The notes under the pieces are model-generated. The model was not told the DNA's origin, did not search any database, and saw only the letters and a list, made by a program, of their open reading frames with translations. A stretch of DNA of 64,000 nucleotides from Pedobacter sp. BMA. GTDB lineage: Bacteria; Bacteroidota; Bacteroidia; Sphingobacteriales; Sphingobacteriaceae. Positions 18,426 to 26,673 of the stretch are shown here, piece by piece. Where the stretch lies: contig NZ_LECU01000005.1 in NCBI RefSeq assembly GCF_001027745.1, positions 1-64,000 on the forward strand. Reading direction: 5' to 3'. Both the position numbers and the translations under genes were made by a program. The first letter of the stretch is position 1, and every line of letters begins with the position of its first letter.

Positions 18426-18923
18426 TTATAGCCGTTGATAATCCGCCTCAATCGCTTTCGTTTCTTCCTCTCCCGGCATAATATTATAGGCCGAAAAGAT
18501 AATATGGTTTTTATCAATAATCTCCAGCTCTGTACGCCAGCCAAAAAGCTGATCGCCATATTCCGGATTTCCCCATGAACCTGTTATGGAAAAACCATTG
18601 GCTGTGGCATCCCCGGTGGCCTGCATAATCTGCGTTCCCATATGAAAACTGTCAATCCAGGCGAAAGTGAATTTTTGATAAGGAATATCGAAACCTATTA
18701 TCATTTTACCTGACAGTGGTTTCCCATTCAGGCTGCTGACGTAGTCATAAGAGATGAAACGACCTTCTAGAATAGCCGAAATTTCAGCTTCAGATGGAGA
18801 TTCGTCAGCAAGTACATCAGGTTCAAACCAGGTTTTAATAGTCCCAGTCCACTTTCCAACCAAATTATTGAGTCTATGGTGAGCACCATCAATTATTGAT
18901 TGCTCAAATTTGTTCTTTGCCAT
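18426..18923 (-). CDS. DUF1579 family protein
   Basis: 165 residues from MAKNKFEQS at 18923; an upstream in-frame ATG at 18950 adds nine hydrophobic residues that look like the untranslated leader. The blocks GKWTGTIKTWFEPD, EGRFISYDYVSSLNGKPLSGKMIIGFD and FTFAWIDSFHMGTQIM are those of DUF1579, a lipocalin/calycin-like beta-barrel of unknown function. It is divergent from the ABC transporter gene. Confidence 0.82.
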   Translation of the reverse strand: MAKNKFEQSIIDGAHHRLNNLVGKWTGTIKTWFEPDVLADESPSEAEISAILEGRFISYDYVSSLNGKPLSGKMIIGFDIPYQKFTFAWIDSFHMGTQIMQATGDATANGFSITGSWGNPEYGDQLFGWRTELEIIDKNHIIFSAYNIMPGEEETKAIEADYQRL

Positions 18924-19031
18924 ATTCAAATATAAAAAATATTGCGTCAATCTTCAGCGAACAAAAATGTAGTACGAACTCTCAAATTCTGTCAAAAAAT
19001 TAAAGGAATCAATATAATTCCAACAGAAAAC

Positions 19032-19045
19032 ATTACAATTGTAAT
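19032..19045. promoter_or_regulatory. 14-bp perfect palindrome immediately upstream of the ABC transporter start
   Basis: ATTACAATTGTAAT is a perfect palindrome ending three bases before the ATG at 19049. It could be an operator for a dimeric regulator or affect initiation at the start codon. No regulator gene is adjacent. Confidence 0.35.
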
Positions 19046-19048
19046 CTG

Positions 19049-20752
19049 ATGCTAAACATTGAAAATTTAAATATCGATTTCTATAACCAGGAAGATAAAA
19101 CCTGGTTTAAAGCTGTTAAGCGAATCGGTTTCAATATCAAAAAAGGAACTGTTTTAGGCATCGTAGGCGAGTCAGGTTCAGGAAAATCAGTTACATCTTT
19201 TTCCATCATGCGTTTGCATGATGAACGTACAACTAAAATTACAGGGGAGATTAAATTTGATGGCATCAACATCCTAAATCTCAGCACCAGCGAGATCCGC
19301 CAGATCAGGGGAAATCAGATTTCTATGATTTTCCAGGAACCGATGACCTCTTTAAATCCGGTTTTCACCTGTGGAGAACAGGTTGTAGAGGCCATTATAC
19401 TACACCAAAAAGTCGACCGACGAACCGCCAAAAGTAAAACCATTGCGCTTTTCGAGGAAGTTCAGTTACCCAGACCCGAAAAAATATTCGACAGCTACCC
19501 GCATCAGATATCAGGAGGCCAGAAGCAACGCGTGATGATAGCGATGGCCCTGAGTGCAAATCCAAAACTTTTGATTGCCGATGAGCCCACTACAGCGCTA
19601 GACGTTACCGTTCAGAAAACCATTCTTCAGTTATTGTTAAAACTCAAAGAAGAAAGGGATATGGCCATGATATTTATCTCACATGATTTAGGGGTTATTA
19701 AGGAGATTGCCGATGATATTGCAGTGATGTACAAAGGGGAAATTGTAGAACAAGGTTCTGCAGCATCGATATTCCAGCACCCGCAACACCCATATACCAA
19801 AGGCTTGCTGGCCTGCCGCCCTTCTCCTGCCCTGCAACTAAAAAAACTACCTGTCGTTGCCGATTTTTTAACCGGAAAAATTGAGGATAGCCATGCCCAT
19901 TTGCAGGCATCAAATCAGTTTACGGCAGAAGAAATCGACCTCCACAGGGCGAAGCTTTATCAACAGGCACCGCTGCTGCAGATCGAAAAATTGTGCACCT
20001 GGTACCCAGTAAAAAATGGGTTTTTTGGTAAAGCAACTGATTATGTTAAAGCTGTAGATGAGGTAAGCTTCAATGTCTTTCAGGGTGAAACACTGGGATT
20101 AGTCGGAGAATCCGGATGCGGCAAAACCACCCTCGGCAGAACGATACTGAGGCTCATTCAGCCTACATCAGGCGATATTATTTTCAATGGTCAAAACATA
20201 ACGAGCATTGGTAGTACTTACCTTCGAAAATTACGCAGAGATATACAGATCATCTTTCAGGATCCCTATGCATCTTTAAATCCAAAACTGACAGTCGGAC
20301 AATCAATTCTGGAACCACTTCAGGTTCATAAAATGTTCAGCAACGATTCAGAACGTAAACAAAAAGTACTTGAACTTTTAAACAAAGTAGGTTTAAAAGC
20401 AGAATATTTTAACCGTTATCCACACGAATTTAGTGGTGGCCAACGCCAGCGGATTGTTATTGCGAGGGCATTGGCACTGAAACCAAAATTTATCATTTGC
20501 GATGAATCTGTTTCGGCCCTGGATGTATCCGTTCAGGCACAGGTACTCAATCTGCTCCGGGATCTGCAACAGGAATTCGGCCTGACTTACATTTTCATTT
20601 CACATGATTTAGCGGTAGTAAAACACATCTCCGACCGGATTCTGGTGATGAACAAAGGGAAAATTGAAGAAGAAGGTTTTCCTGAAGAAATATTTTATGC
20701 ACCTAAAGCTGCTTACACTAAAAAACTCATCGATGCCATTCCCGCCAGCTAA
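19049..20752 (+). CDS. Oligopeptide/dipeptide-type ABC transporter, two fused ATPase domains
   Basis: A 567-residue protein made of two complete ABC ATPases, like a DppD-DppF fusion (YejF/GsiA architecture). First domain: Walker A GESGSGKS near residue 40, signature [14 protein letters not shown], Walker [13 protein letters not shown]. Second domain: Walker A GESGCGKT, signature [14 protein letters not shown], Walker [13 protein letters not shown]. Each domain ends with the oligopeptide-transporter C-terminal block ([21 protein letters not shown]). The Walker B glutamate is present in both (DEP, DES), so both sites should hydrolyse ATP. No permease or substrate-binding protein gene lies within view, so it must work with partners encoded elsewhere. 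Confidence 0.9.
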   Translation: MLNIENLNIDFYNQEDKTWFKAVKRIGFNIKKGTVLGIVGESGSGKSVTSFSIMRLHDERTTKITGEIKFDGINILNLSTSEIRQIRGNQISMIFQEPMTSLNPVFTCGEQVVEAIILHQKVDRRTAKSKTIALFEEVQLPRPEKIFDSYPHQISGGQKQRVMIAMALSANPKLLIADEPTTALDVTVQKTILQLLLKLKEERDMAMIFISHDLGVIKEIADDIAVMYKGEIVEQGSAASIFQHPQHPYTKGLLACRPSPALQLKKLPVVADFLTGKIEDSHAHLQASNQFTAEEIDLHRAKLYQQAPLLQIEKLCTWYPVKNGFFGKATDYVKAVDEVSFNVFQGETLGLVGESGCGKTTLGRTILRLIQPTSGDIIFNGQNITSIGSTYLRKLRRDIQIIFQDPYASLNPKLTVGQSILEPLQVHKMFSNDSERKQKVLELLNKVGLKAEYFNRYPHEFSGGQRQRIVIARALALKPKFIICDESVSALDVSVQAQVLNLLRDLQQEFGLTYIFISHDLAVVKHISDRILVMNKGKIEEEGFPEEIFYAPKAAYTKKLIDAIPAS

Positions 20753-21785
20753 AAGCTTTACAATCCTGCTTACTACCCTACTGCTCCTTGCTAATTTCAG
20801 GTCTGAAGCCCAAAACAAGCTGCAAATCATATCAGACAAATATATTTTTGAACAGGCCCCCTTCGAGGCCTGTCACGCTTCGACTTTGATTGCACTAGAT
20901 AAGCAAACCCTAATGGCGGCATGGTTTGGTGGTAAACACGAGGGCAGCGATGACGTCTCGATATGGTCATCCGTAAACCGAAAAGGAAAATGGAGCGCAC
21001 CTGTAGAAATTGCGAACGGTATACAAAATGACACTTTGCGTTTTCCCACCTGGAATCCCGTACTGTTCAAATCAAAAAATGGCATCCTGTATCTCCACTA
21101 TAAAATTGGTATCAATCCCCGAAGCTGGTGGGCAGTATACAAAACATCGAATGATAACGGAAAAACCTGGTCGCAGGCCACTAAACTGCCGGATGGTTTT
21201 CTGGGTCCGATAAAAAATAAACCCGTACAACTCCGCAACGGAGATATCCTTTATCCTTCAAGTACCGAAAGTCAGGATGAAAAAATCTGGAATATTCATA
21301 TTGAGAAAACCGATGCGGCAGCTAAAAACTGGAAAAAGATCATAATCGATTGCGACACCTTTGGTGTAATTCAACCTTCCATACTCACCTATCCAAATGG
21401 CAAACTGCAGCTATTGTGCAGAAGCAGACAAAATGTAATTGTAGAAAGCTGGTCGGCCAATAATGGTGAAACCTGGTCGAAGCTTACAGCAACAAAACTA
21501 CCTAACCCCAATTCCGGAAGCGATGCCGTTACCCTGCGAGATGGCCGACAACTCCTGATATACAATCCGCTTTCTGCCGGTAAAAACTGGTGGGAAGGCC
21601 GTTCGGTATTAAAGCTGGCCATCTCAGATGATGGGAAAAACTGGACTGACATCTATACGCTTGAAAACCACGAAAAAGGTGAATATAGTTATCCTGCAAT
21701 TATTCAGGATAGCAATGAAGTGATACATTTAAGCTACACTTCCATCAGAAAAAAGATCAAATACCTAAGCTTTAAATTACAATAA
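20733..21785 (+). CDS. Secreted sialidase-like (BNR/Asp-box) protein
   Basis: 350 residues from the ATG at 20733, which overlaps the end of the ABC gene by 20 bases and opens a convincing signal peptide (FTILLTTLLLLANF, cleavage near SEAQ). Three Asp-boxes are visible: SNDNGKTWS, SANNGETWS and SDDGKNWT, spaced as in six-bladed sialidase propellers. Other blocks are GGKHEGSDDVSIW, WNPVLFK and PNPNSGSDAVTLRDGRQLLIYN. The propeller is typical of exo-alpha-sialidases and of related rhamnosidase/pectate-type enzymes in Bacteroidota, and the substrate cannot be read from this. The translational overlap suggests co-expression with the ABC ATPase. Confidence 0.82.
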   Translation: MPFPPAKSFTILLTTLLLLANFRSEAQNKLQIISDKYIFEQAPFEACHASTLIALDKQTLMAAWFGGKHEGSDDVSIWSSVNRKGKWSAPVEIANGIQNDTLRFPTWNPVLFKSKNGILYLHYKIGINPRSWWAVYKTSNDNGKTWSQATKLPDGFLGPIKNKPVQLRNGDILYPSSTESQDEKIWNIHIEKTDAAAKNWKKIIIDCDTFGVIQPSILTYPNGKLQLLCRSRQNVIVESWSANNGETWSKLTATKLPNPNSGSDAVTLRDGRQLLIYNPLSAGKNWWEGRSVLKLAISDDGKNWTDIYTLENHEKGEYSYPAIIQDSNEVIHLSYTSIRKKIKYLSFKLQ

Positions 21786-21880
21786 ATCAATGATCTTATT
21801 AGGGGTAACACATTTTCCAATCCCCGGTTTACCTAATCTCCCCATCTTTTCTGTATCTTCGGTAAATTCAGTTTTAGCGT

Positions 21881-24013
21881 ATGGCAAAGAAGAAATCGGC
21901 GAATATAAAATTAGTTCTTAATCAATTGGTTAGTGATGTTTTCGAAAAGAATAACAATCAGCCATTAAATTATAAGCAGGTTTCGGCCAAGTTAAACCTA
22001 AATGATCAGGAATCAAGAGAAACTATTCTCGAAATATTAAAGGAAGGAAAAGGCACTGGTATTTTCCTTGAGCCTGAAAAAGGTAAGTTTAGATTGAAAG
22101 ACCTTCAAAACTTTATTATTGGAACGGTTGATATGACAGCAGATGGATCTGCTTACATTGTACCTCAGGATGAATTTGAAAAAGACATATTCGTTGCCCC
22201 CAGAAAACTTAAAAATGCACTTCATGGCGACACGGTAAAAGCCTATGTTTTTGCGAAGAAAAGTGGCCGCAAAAATGATGGGGAAGTTGTTGAGATTATC
22301 AAACGTGCAAAATCAGACTTTACCGGTGTCATCAAAATATCAGATCGTTTCGCTTTTGTAATCGCTGACGATAAAAAAATGATGCACGACATCTTCGTTC
22401 CGCTTGCCGATACACACGAAGCAAAAAGCGGCCAACGGGTATTGGTTTCATTAACCGATTGGCCTGAAGGTGTGAAAAATCCTATTGGTATCGTAAAACA
22501 TGTTTTAGGAAACCAGGGCGAGAATAACACGGAAATGAACGCGATTCTTGCGCAGTACGGATTTCCACTCGAATTTCCGGCACAGGTAGAGAAGGAAGCA
22601 AATGCCATTCCTGAAGAAATACCGGAAGCTGAAATAGCCAAAAGAAAAGACTTTAGAAAGGTTCTCACTTTCACCATAGACCCTGCAGATGCTAAGGATT
22701 TTGATGATGCCATTTCATACCAGAAACTTCCGAATGGCAACCATGAAATCGGGGTTCATATTGCTGATGTTTCCCATTACGTATTACAGGGCACAGAACT
22801 CGATAAGGAAGCCTACAGTAGGGCAACTTCTGTTTACCTGGTCGACCGGGTAATTCCCATGCTTCCTGAGCGCTTAAGCAATGGTGTATGTTCTCTCCGT
22901 CCTCATGAAGATAAACTTTGTTTTGCCGCTGTTTTTGAGCTGGATGAACACGCAAATATCAAGAATGAATGGTATGGCCGTACGGTCATTCATTCAGACA
23001 GGCGGTTTAGCTATGAAGAGGCCCAGGAAGTTATTGAAAATAAAGCCGGCGACTATGCAAATGAAATATTAAAATTAAATGAGCTGGCTTATATTCTTCG
23101 CGAACGCAAATTTCAGAATGGCGCCATCAGCTTTGAAAGCACAGAAGTAAAATTTAAACTTGATGAAGCAGGAAAACCCATCGGCGTTTATGTTAAAGAG
23201 CGTAAGGATGCCCATAAGCTTATTGAAGATTATATGCTATTAGCTAACCGCAAAGTGGCAGAATTTATTGCCACAAAGGTTAAAGGAAAAAACAAACTCA
23301 CGTTCGTTTACCGGGTGCATGATTCTCCAAACATGGAGACCTTGAATACCTTTGCTACATTTGCTTCCCGCTTTGGCTACAAAATCAATACAAAATCAGA
23401 TAAGGAAATTGCTAAATCTTTAAACCACCTGATGGCTGATGTTGAAGGCAAGAAGGAACAAAATATCCTTACTTCGCTAGCCATCCGTTCGATGGCAAAA
23501 GCGATTTATTCCACCAAAAAGACCAGTCATTATGGCCTAGCCTTTGAATATTATACCCACTTCACCTCTCCTATTCGCCGGTATCCGGATGTAATGGCGC
23601 ACCGCCTTTTACAAAGTTACTTAAATGGAGAAAAATCAGCTGATGCAGAATTCTACGAAGTGGCGTGTGTTCATTCGTCGGCCATGGAGAAAAGGGCTGC
23701 TGATGCAGAAAGGGCTTCAATTAAATATAAACAGGCCGAATATCTCGAAAACAATATCGGAACCGAATACAAGGGAATTATTTCTGGTGTAACCGAATGG
23801 GGAATGTATGTGGAAATTGAAGAAAATAAGTGTGAAGGTATGATTCGCCTGCGCGATATTTCCGACGACTTTTATGTATTGGATGAAAAAAATTACTGCA
23901 TCGTAGGCCAAAGAAAGAAAAAGAAATATCAACTGGGTGATGAAGTGATGATTCGTGTGAAAAAGGTAGATCTTTCTAAACGTCAAATTGATTTTACACT
24001 AATTCCTGATTAA
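21881..24013 (+). CDS. rnr: Ribonuclease R
   Basis: 710 residues, a processive 3'-to-5' exoribonuclease that degrades structured RNA and aids trans-translation and ribosome quality control. Domains: N-terminal helix-turn-helix region (about 1-70), two cold-shock/OB domains (DIFVAPRKLKNALHGDTV; DIFVPLADTHEAKSGQRV), the RNB catalytic domain with TIDPADAKDFDDAISY holding the metal-binding Asp residues, HIADVSHYV, FTSPIRRYPDVMAHRLL and a C-terminal S1 domain (EYKGIISGVTEWGMYVEIEE). The lysine-rich start (MAKKKSANIK) is usual in this group. It is separate from the downstream polyprenyl synthetase gene by 29 bases and may be co-transcribed. Confidence 0.95.
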   Translation: MAKKKSANIKLVLNQLVSDVFEKNNNQPLNYKQVSAKLNLNDQESRETILEILKEGKGTGIFLEPEKGKFRLKDLQNFIIGTVDMTADGSAYIVPQDEFEKDIFVAPRKLKNALHGDTVKAYVFAKKSGRKNDGEVVEIIKRAKSDFTGVIKISDRFAFVIADDKKMMHDIFVPLADTHEAKSGQRVLVSLTDWPEGVKNPIGIVKHVLGNQGENNTEMNAILAQYGFPLEFPAQVEKEANAIPEEIPEAEIAKRKDFRKVLTFTIDPADAKDFDDAISYQKLPNGNHEIGVHIADVSHYVLQGTELDKEAYSRATSVYLVDRVIPMLPERLSNGVCSLRPHEDKLCFAAVFELDEHANIKNEWYGRTVIHSDRRFSYEEAQEVIENKAGDYANEILKLNELAYILRERKFQNGAISFESTEVKFKLDEAGKPIGVYVKERKDAHKLIEDYMLLANRKVAEFIATKVKGKNKLTFVYRVHDSPNMETLNTFATFASRFGYKINTKSDKEIAKSLNHLMADVEGKKEQNILTSLAIRSMAKAIYSTKKTSHYGLAFEYYTHFTSPIRRYPDVMAHRLLQSYLNGEKSADAEFYEVACVHSSAMEKRAADAERASIKYKQAEYLENNIGTEYKGIISGVTEWGMYVEIEENKCEGMIRLRDISDDFYVLDEKNYCIVGQRKKKKYQLGDEVMIRVKKVDLSKRQIDFTLIPD

Positions 24014-24042
24014 AAATTAAGACATTTGTGCCCGAATTCACA

Positions 24043-25032
24043 ATGTTTAAGCAACGCATGCATACAACAGAACAACTACAACAGATTTTAGATACAGCAA
24101 TACAAAATTTAAAGTTTCCTGATCATCCCAAACAACTTTATGATCCGATTACCTACATCATCAATCTCGGAGGAAAACGTGTTCGTCCGTTGTTGGTTTT
24201 GATGGCTACGGAACTATTTGGAAAAGATGCCCATGAAGCCATACATGCGGCAATGGCCATTGAGGTTTTTCACAACTTCACACTTGTGCATGATGATATT
24301 ATGGACAATGCTCCATTACGCAGGGGAAGACAAACGGTACATGAGAAATGGAGCATCAATACTGCCATTTTAAGTGGCGATGTGATGATGGTGGAAGCCA
24401 ATAAAAATCTGGCCAAAGTCAACCCAGTTTTTTTAAAGGATGTATTAGACACTTTTAACGCTACTGCACAGGGCGTTTGCGAAGGTCAGCAACTGGATAT
24501 GGAGTTCGAAGAACGTGATGATGTGAGTATTGATGAATACATCAACATGATTCGTCTAAAAACAGCAGTTCTGCTGGGTGGTGCTTTAAAGCTTGGAGCC
24601 ATTATAGCCGGTGCATCAGAAAAAGAAGCTGATTTGATCTATCAGTTTGGAGAAAATATCGGCATAGCATTTCAATTACAGGACGACATTCTGGATGTGT
24701 ATGCTGACCCTGAAAAATTCGGGAAACAAGTTGGTGGCGACATCATTGCCAACAAAAAGACTTTCTTATTGTTAAAAGCATTTGAACTGGCAGAGGGAGA
24801 TGTCAAAGAATCATTGGATACCTGGACCACCTATAAAGAGTTTGATATTAAAGAAAAAGTTGAAACAGTAAGGCAGGTGTACGACACTTTAGATATTCAG
24901 AATATCGCCAAAGAAAGTATGAACCGTTATTTAGACAAAGCTTTAAATGTTTTTCAGCAAATTTCGGCAAGTGAAGAAAGGAAATCAAACCTGCTTACTC
25001 TGACCAATCAGTTAATGGCAAGGGAATACTAA
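24043..25032 (+). CDS. Polyprenyl (isoprenoid) diphosphate synthase
   Basis: A trans-prenyltransferase of about 330 residues condensing isopentenyl diphosphate onto an allylic diphosphate. First aspartate-rich motif: LVHDDIMDNAPLRRG; second: LQDDILDVYADPEKFGK; conserved GGKRVRPLLVL near the start. Residues four and five before the first Asp motif are aromatic-poor, as in longer-chain synthases, so an octaprenyl-type product for the quinone or undecaprenyl-type lipids is possible but not proven. Starts at 24028 (GTG), 24043 (ATG) and 24058 (ATG) are in frame; 24043 was chosen as the first ATG. Confidence 0.92.
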   Translation: MFKQRMHTTEQLQQILDTAIQNLKFPDHPKQLYDPITYIINLGGKRVRPLLVLMATELFGKDAHEAIHAAMAIEVFHNFTLVHDDIMDNAPLRRGRQTVHEKWSINTAILSGDVMMVEANKNLAKVNPVFLKDVLDTFNATAQGVCEGQQLDMEFEERDDVSIDEYINMIRLKTAVLLGGALKLGAIIAGASEKEADLIYQFGENIGIAFQLQDDILDVYADPEKFGKQVGGDIIANKKTFLLLKAFELAEGDVKESLDTWTTYKEFDIKEKVETVRQVYDTLDIQNIAKESMNRYLDKALNVFQQISASEERKSNLLTLTNQLMAREY

Positions 25033-25062
25033 CATCCATTTTGATAAATAGCACCAAAAATA

Positions 25063-25090
25063 AAAGACTGTCCCTTTAGAGACAGTCTTT
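25063..25090 (+). terminator. Intrinsic terminator of the RNase R/polyprenyl synthase genes
   Basis: A perfect 10-bp stem, AAAGACTGTC with GACAGTCTTT, with an 8-nt loop 30 bases after the stop; the T-rich side faces downstream. Confidence 0.85.
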
Positions 25091-25165
25091 ATTGTTATTA
25101 CTTGTTGGGTTAAGCTTGTGTGAGTTTATATTTAATTCAGAAACAAGAAATTTATTTCGCGAAAC

Positions 25166-25223
25166 ACATCCCCTTCGGATGTTGTTCGGAGATCAGACAG
25201 GTGTATGACACTTACACCTGATC
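25166..25223. other. Two adjacent stem-loops in a 300-base intergenic region
   Basis: The 321-base gap 25033-25353 holds two terminators at its ends and, between them, ACATCC/GGATGT with a 5-nt loop (25166-25182) and CAGGTGTA/TACACCTG (25198-25220), whose outer GAT/ATC can also pair across a small bulge. No frame or tRNA-like sequence is present. The stems could belong to a small RNA or to the 3' ends of the convergent transcripts. Confidence 0.35.
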
Positions 25224-25300
25224 AAAATCTGAAAATAAAGCCTTTGACATCATCAATATATTTTTGATACAGCAATGCTTTCTCAGCTTCGTGCGAACAA

Positions 25301-25334
25301 AAAAAGGGTATCCAAATAAATGAATACCCTTTTT
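25301..25334 (-). terminator. Intrinsic terminator of the rplU-rpmA operon
   Basis: AAAAAGGGTAT and ATACCCTTTTT form a perfect 11-bp stem about 20 bases past the rpmA stop. Read on the minus strand the 3' arm ends in a T run. The same hairpin could also act on plus-strand transcripts. Confidence 0.85.
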
Positions 25335-25353
25335 AATGATTGTGGCTTACTAA

Positions 25354-25767
25354 TTACTCTGCAACTGCAGCTTCTTCAGTAGCTTCGTCTTTTTTAACAG
25401 CTTTTTTTGCTGGTGCTTTTTTAGCAGGTGCTTCAGCAGCAACGTCTACAGCTTCAGTTTCTTGTTTTGCAACTGGTGCTTGTTTAACTGGCTCAGCTAC
25501 AACTTCAGTTTCAACATAAGGAAGAATAGAAACATAAGATTTGTTGTCAGCTTTCTTTCTGAAAACAACTGTTCCATCAACCAATGCGAATAAAGTATGG
25601 TCTTTACCAATACCAACACCTTTATCAGGGTGGTGTTTTGTACCACGTTGACGTACTATAATGTTTCCTGCGATAGCTAACTGACCACCGAAAACTTTAA
25701 TACCTAAACGTTTACTATGCGATTCACGTCCGTTCTTCGAACTACCGGCTCCTTTTTTGTGTGCCAT
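25354..25767 (-). CDS. rpmA: 50S ribosomal protein L27 with long C-terminal extension
   Basis: The N-terminal part ([58 protein letters not shown]) is canonical L27, which sits at the peptidyl-transferase centre region. The usual protein ends at about 85 residues. Here a further 50-odd residues follow, rich in Ala, Glu, Lys and Pro ([14 protein letters not shown] ... [10 protein letters not shown]) and presumably disordered. No N-terminal cleavage extension is present. It is the second gene of the rplU-rpmA operon, 54 bases after rplU. Confidence 0.97.
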   Translation of the reverse strand: MAHKKGAGSSKNGRESHSKRLGIKVFGGQLAIAGNIIVRQRGTKHHPDKGVGIGKDHTLFALVDGTVVFRKKADNKSYVSILPYVETEVVAEPVKQAPVAKQETEAVDVAAEAPAKKAPAKKAVKKDEATEEAAVAE

Positions 25768-25821
25768 GATTTTATATTTTGTAACTCGCTAAAGAAAGCG
25801 AATTATTGGGTTAACAATTAA

Positions 25822-26133
25822 TTATAACGTGATATCAGAGATCTGAATCTTAGTGAAAAACTGGCGGTGACCATTTTTCTTTTTGTAACCTTTTCTACGT
25901 TTCTTGTGGAAAACGATTACTTTATCACCTTTCAAATGAGATACGATCTTAGCTGAAACTTTAGCACCTTTAACTGCAGGAGCACCTACAGTGATAGCAC
26001 CACCATTATCAACCAACAATACATTATCAAATTCAATACTAGCGCCTTCATCTCCTTGCAATCTGTGTACAAAAAGGTGCTGGTCTTTAGCAACTTTAAA
26101 TTGCTGCCCTGCTATATTTACTATTGCGTACAT
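25822..26133 (-). CDS. rplU: 50S ribosomal protein L21
   Basis: 103 residues, the standard length, starting [18 protein letters not shown] and ending with [20 protein letters not shown], the family's rRNA-binding C-terminus. It binds 23S rRNA in the large subunit. It heads the rplU-rpmA operon, with a good promoter at 26174-26205. Confidence 0.97.
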   Translation of the reverse strand: MYAIVNIAGQQFKVAKDQHLFVHRLQGDEGASIEFDNVLLVDNGGAITVGAPAVKGAKVSAKIVSHLKGDKVIVFHKKRRKGYKKKNGHRQFFTKIQISDITL

Positions 26134-26173
26134 TGTTTAAATATTAGTTTTTTAATTTTTATTTAACGAGGTG

Positions 26174-26205
26174 CAAATATAGAACAAATTCAATTAACAC
26201 ACAAA
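26174..26205 (-). promoter_or_regulatory. Promoter of rplU-rpmA
   Basis: On the minus strand TTTG, 20 bases, TATATTTG: a perfect match to the Bacteroidota -33/-7 consensus (plus-strand positions 26202-26205 and 26174-26181). Transcription would start near 26167, giving a leader of about 34 nt. Confidence 0.8.
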
Positions 26206-26480
26206 CACATATCAAAATTATTTTATGTAATTTTCACCAGAGGATATTATACCTTATCGAGTCAATGAGGCCACGCAATGAATTGCCATACCTTATATAT
26301 GCATACCTTCAAATTATTAAACCGTAACCTTGAATATATCAAGCCTAATAAACTCAAAGGCTGAACAAGCTTATTCATTAGCCGTAAAAAAATAACCCAT
26401 AAACATTCAGTAAATCGAGAATCTGTACCGAGACCTAAAACAGTCTAAATGAAAAAAAATTAAAATATTTTCATTTTCCT
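26206..26480. other. Intergenic region, nothing recognised
   Basis: A/T-rich spacer between two divergent promoters (rplU and the aromatic operon). No frame of plausible length, no tRNA-like element and no strong hairpin was seen. Confidence 0.4.
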
Positions 26481-26511
26481 ATTGACAAATTAAATTTTGT
26501 TACTACATTTG
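26481..26511 (+). promoter_or_regulatory. Promoter of the aromatic amino acid operon
   Basis: ATTG at 26481-26484, 19 bases, then TACATTTG at 26504-26511, a full match to TAnnTTTG. Transcription would start near 26518, about a dozen bases before the leader ORF at 26531. Confidence 0.75.
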
Positions 26512-26530
26512 GCTCATTCAATAACAGAAA

Positions 26531-26593
26531 ATGAAATTATTCAACACATATTACTTTGGTTACTTTTACTTTTTTAGTAAGAGCCGGGGCTAA
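26531..26593 (+). CDS. Phe/Tyr-rich leader peptide of the pheA-aro operon
   Basis: A 20-codon frame, MKLFNTYYFGYFYFFSKSRG, ATG at 26531 and TAA at 26591. Nine of the twenty codons are aromatic: five Phe and four Tyr, eight of them crowded between codons 7 and 15. The frame lies directly between a consensus promoter and an intrinsic terminator and ahead of prephenate dehydratase, exactly as a ribosome-mediated attenuator requires. Its last three sense codons (AGC CGG GGC) form the antiterminator arm. Stalling at Tyr or Phe codons would leave that arm free; reading to the stop would cover it. Coding is inferred from composition and context. Confidence 0.8.
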   Translation: MKLFNTYYFGYFYFFSKSRG

Positions 26594-26660
26594 TATGCAA
26601 AAAGATATATAAAAATATTAAATGTATAAAAAGTCCCGGCAAACAGCCGGGACTTTTTTT
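26582..26660 (+). promoter_or_regulatory. Transcription attenuator (antiterminator/terminator) of the aromatic operon
   Basis: Terminator: AAGTCCCGGC (26631-26640) and GCCGGGACTT (26646-26655) form a 10-bp stem with a 5-nt loop, followed by a T run to 26660. Competing arm: GCCGGGGCT (26583-26591), overlapping the end of the leader ORF, can pair with AGTCCCGGC (26632-26640) over 9 bp with one G-U pair. The two pairings are mutually exclusive. The 40-nt spacer between the arms is A/T-rich and unstructured, leaving the two-state switch as the only evident structure. Confidence 0.8.
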
Positions 26661-26673
26661 GTTTTACACAAAA

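Noticed and set aside
26206..26480. Possible 6S-like or other structured RNA upstream of the aromatic operon
   Set aside because: No long hairpin or conserved-looking bulged helix could be found by eye.
26659..26673. TTG start of pheA at 26659
   Set aside because: It falls in the T run of the attenuator terminator; the ATG at 26674 gives a normal PheA N-terminus.
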